A DNA stretch of 64,000 nucleotides from NCBI RefSeq assembly GCF_014193895.1, contig NZ_BLZR01000001.1:4154001-4218000 (forward strand). The letters are read 5' to 3'. The DNA comes from Clostridium fungisolvens (GTDB lineage Bacteria; Bacillota; Clostridia; Clostridiales; Clostridiaceae). The notes below the pieces were generated by a model. It was given only the letters and a program-made list of their open reading frames with translations, did no database searches and had not been told where the DNA came from. A program made the translations under genes and the position numbers. Below are positions 57,642 through 64,000 of the stretch, in pieces (within the stretch, counting starts at the first letter, position 1; every line of letters begins with the position of its first letter).

Positions 57642-57671
57642 TATTATGTGTTGGAGCATGTTTATTATACG
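57642..57671 (-). promoter_or_regulatory. Sigma-G-type promoter of tlp
   Basis: On the minus strand CGTATA (57671-57666), a 17-bp spacer, CATAATA (57648-57642). The sigma-G consensus is roughly TGHATA and CATACTA, so 5/6 and 6/7 positions agree. Confidence 0.6.
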
Positions 57672-57919
57672 TGAGAATAGTTTCAGTATATAGTTATAAT
57701 TTCATCACTAATACATACAAATTAACTCTGCAATTATCAAATGTGCAATTATCAAATGTGCAATTCTAGGAAAAGCATAATCACAGTTAAAAAGTATTAT
57801 TTTTATTAAGTACTTTATATATCAAAACTTAGTTTTTTATTAAACTTTATCCTTCTTTTTACTATTTTCATAATAGTACATTTTTGCAATAACTACACTA
57901 CTATTATCGCAAGCTCTAT
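57672..57919. other. Intergenic region with a short tandem repeat
   Basis: 57730-57765 holds GCAATTATCAAATGT twice in tandem plus six bases of a third unit. The rest is AT-rich and noncoding. Confidence 0.5.
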
Positions 57920-59415
57920 ACTTATAGTATATTTTTTCTTTATATAGTTGTTTATTAATTAAATGTTGTTAAATATTTGTATACAGATAGACAACCTTAT
58001 TAAGCTTATATTTCTAGGGCTTTCTTTCCCAATCAAGTATAGCATTAAAGCAGTTTTCCAATAGAACTGTATCTCTTTGCAATTACTTCAGAATATATCT
58101 ATCATCTTACAATATTGTTAATATTTCGCAAACTTCATTAATAGCAAAATTTTATTTCTAATTATGTTAAATTGCAATCCAACAAACAGCTAAATTTTCA
58201 ATTTACATCTAATGAATTATTCAGAGGTATACTAGCTTATAATTTCTTTAAAAAAGTGAATTCATAACTCGTATTTCATCAGTTTTTATAAATCTATTTC
58301 CTTCAAATAATCTATCATATATCAAGTCCATGTAATCGAGCCCCTTATCCAAGTTCATGATTATGAAAAAACTAAGGTACCTTTTCAGATACTTTGAGGC
58401 CACACCATGAAAGATTGATAGCCATTTTTTTAAATTGGGCCAAAGATATTTTATTCTATACTCTTTCTCAACCTTAATATATTTACTTTTATTATGTCTC
58501 ATCGCCACTGAGTTTATATTGCTGTCTCCGTATGCAGCAATATATGAGTTTTTTTCTATTTTAAAATAAACCTTTTCATTGAAAGCCACCTTATTCCAGT
58601 GATGCTTAAATATTGGTTTTATAAACATAGTGTCTTCTTGTCCTTTTGCACCAATAACCCAAATGTTCTCTCTTGGAGTTGCTTCGGCTAGTATTTCTGC
58701 ATCTCTGCACCCTTTAAAATTCTCTTTTACAATAACTTTTCCTATATGTACAACTCCTGATAGACTATCTGGAATTGAGTCTATGCTCAACGCCTTAAGT
58801 ATTTTGTGTCTCCAATAAAAAGCTGTGCCAATACTGATGTTTAGCTTTTCTGCGCAAAACTTCAAAGTTTTATTTTCCGTCATTAATTCAGTAAACTCCA
58901 GCCAGGTTCTAGTATTCTTTTTTGAATAATTCCATAGTGAATTAGTTGTACGCGAAAAAGTTTTTTCACACACTTTGCATTTATATCTTTGAATTCCATT
59001 ATAAAAGCCATATTTAATATGCCAAGTTGATCCACAAAGTGGACACGCAGTTACAACTCTATCTTTATAAAAATCTCTTTTTAGAACCTTGTTAGTATGC
59101 AGATCAAATCTTTTCAATTCAACATCGTGCTGTAGCAAAAGGAACACCTCTCTAAGAAAATCTAATAATTAAGCTATCCTCTTAATGCTTGCCACATATT
59201 GAGCTTTCTAATCATTACCAACATTTATTTGATAAATAGTTTTATGCTAGAAAAACTTATTGAAGCTTCCTTCTTCATTAAGTTTTTTTGAATAGCAGCA
59301 TTTTCTGAACATAAGTGTAAGAGATTATTTCAGTAGAATAAGTTTTACTCATAAAAATATTAAAGTAATGATACTTTAGATGATACATTGATGAAGCAAA
59401 TTAAATAGAACTTAT
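57920..59415 (-). mobile_element. IS1595-like element, copy B
   Basis: The second copy of the unit at 11785-13406. The inverted repeat pair is TTGTTTATTAATTAAATG (57948-57965, continuing TTGTTAA) and 59215-59238. The noncoding strips on both sides of the gene are recognisably the same as in copy A, including TAATGCTTGCCACATATT upstream of the gene, but with more substitutions and small indels than in the gene. Segment 57973-58247 has no ORF. It is slightly shorter than copy A because of deletions on its left side. Confidence 0.65.
58248..59138 (-). CDS. IS1595-like transposase with degenerate catalytic site, copy B
   Basis: 296 residues from the same TTG start as copy A (SD GAGAGG). The zinc ribbon (CPLCGS; CKVCEKTF), helix-turn-helix and C-terminal KKWLSIFHGVASKYLKRYL are all kept. 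The position of the first catalytic D-E again reads HIGKVIVKENFKG, so the loss is shared with copy A and predates their separation. I count about 41 differences in 299 aligned positions and no gaps. Many changes are conservative and none breaks the frame. This is either a trans-mobilised element family or a retained DNA-binding protein. Confidence 0.8.
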   Translation of the reverse strand: MLQHDVELKRFDLHTNKVLKRDFYKDRVVTACPLCGSTWHIKYGFYNGIQRYKCKVCEKTFSRTTNSLWNYSKKNTRTWLEFTELMTENKTLKFCAEKLNISIGTAFYWRHKILKALSIDSIPDSLSGVVHIGKVIVKENFKGCRDAEILAEATPRENIWVIGAKGQEDTMFIKPIFKHHWNKVAFNEKVYFKIEKNSYIAAYGDSNINSVAMRHNKSKYIKVEKEYRIKYLWPNLKKWLSIFHGVASKYLKRYLSFFIIMNLDKGLDYMDLIYDRLFEGNRFIKTDEIRVMNSLF

Positions 59416-59646
59416 GTATATACAAAAAAACTATTACAAGATGGTATAACTTCCATCGAGTAATAGTCCTAAATATCATAATAAATAAATTAATTAATTT
59501 ATATTTATTGTATTCTATTAGAGTACTTTGTTGAAATTAAGTTGTTAGCCATTTATTTAATCAACTCATCGTAGTTGTTCTTAATAACCTTAAATACTAT
59601 ATCTTGAAAATCTATATCTTCACTCAAAATTCTAAAATCTTTTACT
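59416..59646. other. Intergenic stretch right of IS1595-like copy B
   Basis: At 59425-59470 there is a hairpin (ACTATTACAAGATGG with CCATCGAGTAATAGT). A weak family 1 fragment is at about 59531-59572. No ORF. Confidence 0.4.
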
Positions 59647-59739
59647 GTAGCTTTTATTATTGATTTTATATTTTTAAATTCTCTCACCAGAAACCGTGAG
59701 AGTTTTAAAGATAGATTTCGGTTCGAAGTGGTACATCTA
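59647..59739. repeat. Palindromic repeat family 2, copy next to cbiJ
   Basis: The centre is AAATTCTCTCACCAGAAACC and GTGAGAGTTTTAAAGATAGA. The right terminus GGTTCGAAGTGGTACATC is intact, while the left terminus is diverged. It ends about 20 bases from the cbiJ stop. Confidence 0.72.
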
Positions 59740-59759
59740 TACCAGTATCTATAACTGTA

Positions 59760-60530
59760 TTACTTTGTGCCTAATCGAAACAATTTTATATATTTAACTA
59801 ATTTTTCAACTTCACAAAAAGAATTTGTATATACAGGATTAGTTCTTTCAATCACAAATATCTTAAGCTTTCTATCAATTGCAGCTTTAATCTTCTCTTC
59901 AGTTCCACCTTCTACTCCGCTATCTTTTAAAACTATTGCCTTTGCATTATATTCATCTATAAAGGCAAGATTTAGCTGATAGCTTATTGGACCTTTTATA
60001 GCAATTACATCTTCTGTTTTCACACCAAGTTCATAGCATTTTTCCATTACCTTAGTTGATGGAAGAACTCTATGTATGATCCTATTATCAAGGTTCATAT
60101 CCATTAACTTTCCAATGTTATTACTCCCAGTTGTATTTAGTATGGCACCCTTAACATCAAGTAGCTTCTTGTAAAGTTCATCGTAGCTCCCAACGCTTAT
60201 TATATCTTCTTTGTAGTTTTCTACAATCGATGGTCTCTCATATCTTATATATTCTATTTTAAGCTCTTTGCAAACCTTGATAGCATTTTCTGTTACCACC
60301 TGAGCATATGGATGAGATGCATCTACAAGTATAGTAGATTTATTATCAATTAAGAATTGCTTCAAAGCTTCAGCATCTAAAGGTTTAGTATTTAATATCT
60401 TATATCTATAATCCTTTAATAACTCTCCACCATAATTAGTAGCTGTGGAAACAGCTATATCCTCTGTAAATTCATTAAGTAGAGAAAGAATCTTCTTCCC
60501 TTCAGAGGTTCCTAGTATTAAAGTTATCAT
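59760..60530 (-). CDS. cbiJ: Precorrin-6A/cobalt-precorrin-6A reductase
   Basis: 256 residues. NAD(P)H-dependent reduction of the macrocycle in cobalamin synthesis. The N-terminal ILGTSEGKKI is the cofactor-binding loop, and VDASHPYA with YIRYERPS are family blocks; GVEGGTEEKI near 210 is also conserved. The ATG overlaps the cbiH stop (ATGA), so translation is coupled. Last gene of the cbi operon part in this window. Confidence 0.92.
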   Translation of the reverse strand: MITLILGTSEGKKILSLLNEFTEDIAVSTATNYGGELLKDYRYKILNTKPLDAEALKQFLIDNKSTILVDASHPYAQVVTENAIKVCKELKIEYIRYERPSIVENYKEDIISVGSYDELYKKLLDVKGAILNTTGSNNIGKLMDMNLDNRIIHRVLPSTKVMEKCYELGVKTEDVIAIKGPISYQLNLAFIDEYNAKAIVLKDSGVEGGTEEKIKAAIDRKLKIFVIERTNPVYTNSFCEVEKLVKYIKLFRLGTK

Positions 60531-61243
60531 AACTTATATCCTCTAGGAGTTACAAAGTAGCCATCCTTAATATAGCTTTGGCTGTTTCCTATAATAACTA
60601 TTGAAAGCATATCTGCCTTTTCATAATCAAAAGTATCTAAAGTTGATATAGTAACTTCTTGTCCATCCCTCAAGGCATTCTTAACAAGTGCCACAGGAGT
60701 ATCTCCTGTTCTATATTCTCTTATCGAATCTAAATTTTCTTTTAGATATTCTGATCTACCTTTGCTTCTAGGATTATATAGAGATATAACAAAATCTCCT
60801 TCTGCAGCTAGCCTTACTCTTTTCTTAATAAGTTCATACGGAGTCATAAGATCGCTTAAACTGATATTGCATGAATCATGCATAAGAGGTGCACCAACTA
60901 TGGAACCAGCTGCTGATGAAGCAGTTATCCCTGGAATAACTTCAACTTCTTCATCTTTTCTAAGCTCAAGAATTAAACCAGCCATACCATATATGCCCGA
61001 ATCTCCAGTGCTAATTACTGCAACAGTACTATCTTTACATAATCTTAATGCTTCTTTACATCTTTCTTCTTCACCCATCATACCTGTTGAGAATATCTTC
61101 TTCCCATCTAATATGGGTTTGATAAATTCTATGTATCTTGTATATCCAACTATTATTTCACTTTCCTCTATTGCTTCCTTAGCTCTTATTGACATATGTT
61201 CAATACCGCCAGGGCCTATTCCAATAACATATAATTTTCCCAT
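60527..61243 (-). CDS. cbiH: Precorrin-3B / cobalt-factor III C17-methyltransferase
   Basis: 238 residues from the ATG at 61243, which shares one base with the cbiG stop (TAATG) and has GGAGG upstream; longer in-frame starts would overlap cbiG. VIGIGPGGIEHMSIRA is the SAM-binding N-terminal motif of tetrapyrrole methylases, and STGDSGIYGMA and PGITASSAAGSIVGAPLMHD follow. It contracts the ring by forming the C17 methyl and lactone. In anaerobes it works with CbiG. Confidence 0.93.
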   Translation of the reverse strand: MGKLYVIGIGPGGIEHMSIRAKEAIEESEIIVGYTRYIEFIKPILDGKKIFSTGMMGEEERCKEALRLCKDSTVAVISTGDSGIYGMAGLILELRKDEEVEVIPGITASSAAGSIVGAPLMHDSCNISLSDLMTPYELIKKRVRLAAEGDFVISLYNPRSKGRSEYLKENLDSIREYRTGDTPVALVKNALRDGQEVTISTLDTFDYEKADMLSIVIIGNSQSYIKDGYFVTPRGYKL

Positions 61244-62304
61244 TATATTTCCTCCACTCCTATACATAAAGTCATTCCGTCAATACTTAGTTTTTCTGTT
61301 ATAAGTGTACCTCCAAAAAGTTCTACAGAAGGTTCACAAACTGCTCTAACACCTATTGTCTTTTCTACAAAGTCACTACCTTTGTATCTATGCTGTATCT
61401 TCTCGATTTCTTTTATTGATGCTATCTTAAAATCAGCATCTAAGTACTCTGAAAGTCTTTTTATAGCCTCTTCATTCTTTTTCACTTCAACTGTAGCCAC
61501 AGTTTTCACAGCACTTTTATGAAACCCAAATTCCTTAAGCTTTCCTATAACAATTTCTCTCATCTTATCAACTGAATAGTCTTTTCTGCAACCTATACCT
61601 AAAATAATATTTTTTCTTATAAGGCATAAGGTTTTATCTTCATTTAAATATTTATCTTTATTAGTAACTACAACTGCCCCTGATTTTTCATTAGTCTTAT
61701 TACTATTTAGATTATTATGATAACATGTTTTTTCTACCTTTTCAGCGTTACAGCTTTGCATATCATAATCTCCGTCAATATACCCCTTTGGTGTAGATAT
61801 TTTTTTCTCTTCATCAACAAAAACTACTTTTTCTCCTGCAACTAAAAGTGCTGCTATCTCTTTAGCCTTTTTTAAATCATCTATTACCAAGTTATTATTT
61901 TTAGCTATCATATCTGGAGCGATAAGGCCCATATTATCAGTAGCTGTTGTTATTATAGGCTCAGCTTTTATTAGCTTTGATATTTCAATAGTCAGTTCGT
62001 TTGCTCCCCCTAAATGCCCACTTAGAAGACTTATTACATACTTACCTAACACATCAATAACCAATACTGCTGGATCCTTATCCTTTGATTTTATATAAGG
62101 AGCAATTGCCCTTACTGCAATTCCTGTAGAAGTAAAAAAAATCAAAGCATCATATTTTTGCTGCTTAAAGATTTCACCAACTACTTCTCCTATGCTAAAG
62201 ACTCCATTATCATTTTTATTAAACAAATCTATCGGAATATATTTATTTATATTTCTATAGAGTTTTTCTCCTTGGCTATTAATGCAAATTGCTGCTATCT
62301 TCAT
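61243..62304 (-). CDS. cbiG: Cobalt-precorrin-5A hydrolase
   Basis: 353 residues. It opens the delta-lactone and releases acetaldehyde, the step that marks the oxygen-independent route. YDALIFFTSTGIAVRAIAPY, KDPAVLVIDVLGKYVISLLS, GHLGGANELT, TTATDNMG and the C-terminal GIGCRKDYS segment are typical CbiG features. A poorly conserved, Asn/Lys-rich linker (about 175-210) joins the two halves. It starts three bases after the cbiF stop. Its presence shows the anaerobic pathway. Confidence 0.93.
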   Translation of the reverse strand: MKIAAICINSQGEKLYRNINKYIPIDLFNKNDNGVFSIGEVVGEIFKQQKYDALIFFTSTGIAVRAIAPYIKSKDKDPAVLVIDVLGKYVISLLSGHLGGANELTIEISKLIKAEPIITTATDNMGLIAPDMIAKNNNLVIDDLKKAKEIAALLVAGEKVVFVDEEKKISTPKGYIDGDYDMQSCNAEKVEKTCYHNNLNSNKTNEKSGAVVVTNKDKYLNEDKTLCLIRKNIILGIGCRKDYSVDKMREIVIGKLKEFGFHKSAVKTVATVEVKKNEEAIKRLSEYLDADFKIASIKEIEKIQHRYKGSDFVEKTIGVRAVCEPSVELFGGTLITEKLSIDGMTLCIGVEEI

Positions 62305-62307
62305 CTA

Positions 62308-63060
62308 TTACTTTATTCCTTCTCTGAACATATGAGTAAAACTCTTATCATAAAGCTTACTTTTTTCATATTCACAATCTATAAAATCTCCAACTAGTAT
62401 CTGAGCACACTTAGTTATTTTTGCATCTTTAACCTTTTCTGCTATATCATCGAGAGTTCCATATATCACTCTTTCATCCTCCCAAGTAGCTCTTTCAACT
62501 ACAGCAATAGGAACATTTCTTCCGTATCCCTTTCTTAGCTTCCCTACTACCTTTTCAATCATGCTAATGGAAAGGAATATCGCCATAGATGCTCCTATTT
62601 TAGCTAAAGCTTCTAGGTCCTCAGTTTCAGGTACTGGAGTTCTCCCTTCAACTCTTGTAAGGATTACTGTTTGAGTAACACTTGGAAGAGTAAACTCACT
62701 CTTTATAGAAGCTGCCGCTGCTGTAAAGGAACTAACCCCTGGAACTACTTCGTAATCTATTCCTAAGATTTTAAGTTCATCCATCTGTTCTTTTATAGCT
62801 CCGTAGATTGAAGGATCACCAGTATGTAGTCTAACTACTTCCTTCCCTTCAGCTTCACTTTTTCTCATAACTTCTATAACTTCATCCAAATTCATTGAAG
62901 CCGAATTGTAGATCTCCGCTTCTTCTTTGCAAAACTTTATATGCTCTTCACTTACCAAAGAACCCGCATATATTACAACATCTGCTTTCGATAGTATATC
63001 TCTACCCTTTACTGTAATTAAATCCACATCCCCTGGACCCGCACCAATAAAGTAAACCAT
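62308..63060 (-). CDS. cbiF: Precorrin-4 / cobalt-precorrin-4 C11-methyltransferase
   Basis: 250 residues, tetrapyrrole methylase fold: FIGAGPGDVDLITVKG at the N-terminus, VVRLHTGDPSIYGAI, VVPGVSSFTAAAASI and AVVERATWEDERVI. It places a methyl group from SAM on C11. The start ATG has GGAGGG upstream. A 139-bp gap separates it from cbiL, in which I see no terminator. Confidence 0.94.
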   Translation of the reverse strand: MVYFIGAGPGDVDLITVKGRDILSKADVVIYAGSLVSEEHIKFCKEEAEIYNSASMNLDEVIEVMRKSEAEGKEVVRLHTGDPSIYGAIKEQMDELKILGIDYEVVPGVSSFTAAAASIKSEFTLPSVTQTVILTRVEGRTPVPETEDLEALAKIGASMAIFLSISMIEKVVGKLRKGYGRNVPIAVVERATWEDERVIYGTLDDIAEKVKDAKITKCAQILVGDFIDCEYEKSKLYDKSFTHMFREGIK

Positions 63061-63199
63061 TTATTATCCCTCCTATATCTTTAACCTATCTATTCTATAG
63101 AAACCTGCATATTTCATGATTGTATAAACTCTTAATACTACTATGTTTAAGACTACTTTTAATCAACACCGTTATTAAACTTACATAATGGTCACGCCT

Positions 63200-63862
63200 C
63201 TATCTATGCGCAATAATTAAAGCCATATACTCTCTGTTCTTTATTATATCGGCTCTATCGCGTATAACTTCTTGTCCTTCTCTTCCAGCTTTCTTTATAT
63301 AAACATATGTAAAGCCCTTTTCTTCTAAAATATCGATTATTTTTTCCTCTTGCTTATATACCTTCATAAGTACAACATTCTTCTCATCTGTTATCTTATC
63401 TATCTGATTGCCTGGAAGTATCAAAAGTGGTTCATCCCCTATAACTAGTGGTTCTTTTGCAAGACTTGCACAAGCACAGAAGGAAGTTATTCCTGGAACA
63501 GTTTCTGTCTCATAGCCATGCTCTTCTATATGCTTTAATAAGTATATATAAGTGCTATATACGAAAGGATCTCCTATTGTTAAAAATGCTACATTTTTTC
63601 CTTCTTTAAGCTTCTCTTCAACCGCCTTAAAAGCTTCAAATATCTTAGCCTCTTGTTCTTCTCCCCCCATTGGAAAATGCTTTACTAATACTTCAGTATC
63701 TTCTTTTATATAATCCTCTGCAATTTCTAATGCTATACTCTTTCCTCCAGCCATCCCACTAGGAACGACTACAACTTCACAGCTCTCAATGACCTTAACT
63801 GCTTTTATGGTGATAAGCTCCTTATCCCCAGGACCAACGCCAACTCCATATAACTTTGCCAT
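63200..63862 (-). CDS. cbiL: Precorrin-2 / cobalt-factor II C20-methyltransferase
   Basis: 220 residues. GVGVGPGDKELITIKAVKVI, AFLTIGDPFVYSTYIYL and ETVPGITSFCACASLAKEPL are the tetrapyrrole methylase and CbiL signatures. It methylates C20, which is later lost during ring contraction. SD AGGAGG. The stop is in place, but the length is a little under the usual 230-240. The operon's upstream genes and any cobalamin riboswitch would lie beyond the right edge. Confidence 0.92.
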   Translation of the reverse strand: MAKLYGVGVGPGDKELITIKAVKVIESCEVVVVPSGMAGGKSIALEIAEDYIKEDTEVLVKHFPMGGEEQEAKIFEAFKAVEEKLKEGKNVAFLTIGDPFVYSTYIYLLKHIEEHGYETETVPGITSFCACASLAKEPLVIGDEPLLILPGNQIDKITDEKNVVLMKVYKQEEKIIDILEEKGFTYVYIKKAGREGQEVIRDRADIIKNREYMALIIAHR

Positions 63863-64000
63863 AATATCCTCCTAATAATTTAATTACCGTTCTTTCAATT
63901 ACTGAATCTAATATCCTACTAAGTTAAACCTTGCAACCAACTTCTATATGTTAATTTTCTACTCAAAATTACTCTATTCACGAACTTAAAGTTATTTATA

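Noticed and set aside
57730..57765. Possible CRISPR array
   Set aside because: The units are adjacent 15-mers without spacers, and no cas genes are in the window.
60762..61304. Open frame of 180 codons on the plus strand, antisense to cbiH
   Set aside because: It lies opposite a clear methyltransferase gene, has no SD and no recognisable motifs. It arises from the codon pattern of cbiH.
63061..64000. Cobalamin riboswitch for the cbi genes
   Set aside because: No B12-box-like sequence is visible in the gap before cbiF or after cbiL. If present it must lie beyond the right edge.
1..64000. tRNA or rRNA genes, prophage or integrative element
   Set aside because: No cloverleaf with a GGTTCGAATCC-like arm, no rRNA sequence, and no integrase, capsid or conjugation genes were seen.

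Overview
The window is low-GC DNA from an anaerobic, spore-forming Firmicute. The gene content points to Clostridium sensu stricto or a close relative. Evidence includes spoVACDE, a gerABC-type germinant receptor operon, the spore protein gene tlp, an anaerobic cobalamin pathway, a SAM-I riboswitch, LicT-type antitermination, and strong AGGAGG ribosome binding sites over AT-rich sequence. No organism name can be fixed from the sequence alone. I found no tRNA, rRNA, CRISPR or prophage.

Left part (1-9.4 kb): the tail of an old yellow enzyme, then a complete arginine operon on the minus strand in the order argG-argH-argC-argJ-argB-argD-argF. It is driven by one promoter with an ARG-box-like operator upstream of argG. 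It uses the cyclic ornithine acetyltransferase route.

9.4-17.3 kb: a CNNM/CBS (HlyC/CorC-type) membrane protein, an Fe-S type Rrf2 regulator, and a degenerate IS1595-like transposase element. Next come two Cys-type glutathione peroxidases, the second followed directly by an OhrR-like regulator. Both peroxidase promoters share one downstream motif. A copper-type fusion protein (HMA, UreH-like membrane domain, cupredoxin-like domains) follows.

17.4-22.5 kb (minus): a four-gene operon of a membrane-anchored glycoside-hydrolase-like protein, a stand-alone receiver, a membrane HEAT-repeat protein and a processive GT2 glycosyltransferase. This looks like a polysaccharide secretion machine with a phosphorelay input. 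22.9-44.5 kb is mixed: a second CNNM/CBS protein, a GH1 enzyme, a HAD hydrolase, CorA, a transglutaminase-like lipoprotein, a methyltransferase, DNA polymerase IV and a sensor GGDEF-EAL protein. Then follow a YyaL-like protein, spoVACDE, a PadR pair, a SAM-riboswitch operon (Fe-S protein plus Cys/Met PLP enzyme) and TetR plus a zinc ribbon protein.

44.5-57.6 kb: gpmA with a perfect Fur-type box, TetR plus MMPL exporter, ger operon, an SDR oxidoreductase, a beta-glucoside PTS behind two tandem antiterminator sites, and tlp behind a sigma-G-like promoter. 58-64 kb: a second copy of the IS1595-like element, then a cobalamin operon (cbiL-cbiF-cbiG-cbiH-cbiJ) that continues beyond the right edge.

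Intergenic spaces are seeded with at least three families of short palindromic repeats. The best defined is a roughly 95-bp element with ends of the form GATGTACCACTTCG. The most unusual items are the paired, catalytically degenerate but intact IS1595-like genes, the GH/receiver/HEAT/GT2 operon, the SAM-riboswitch control of an Fe-S protein, and the Fur box at gpmA.
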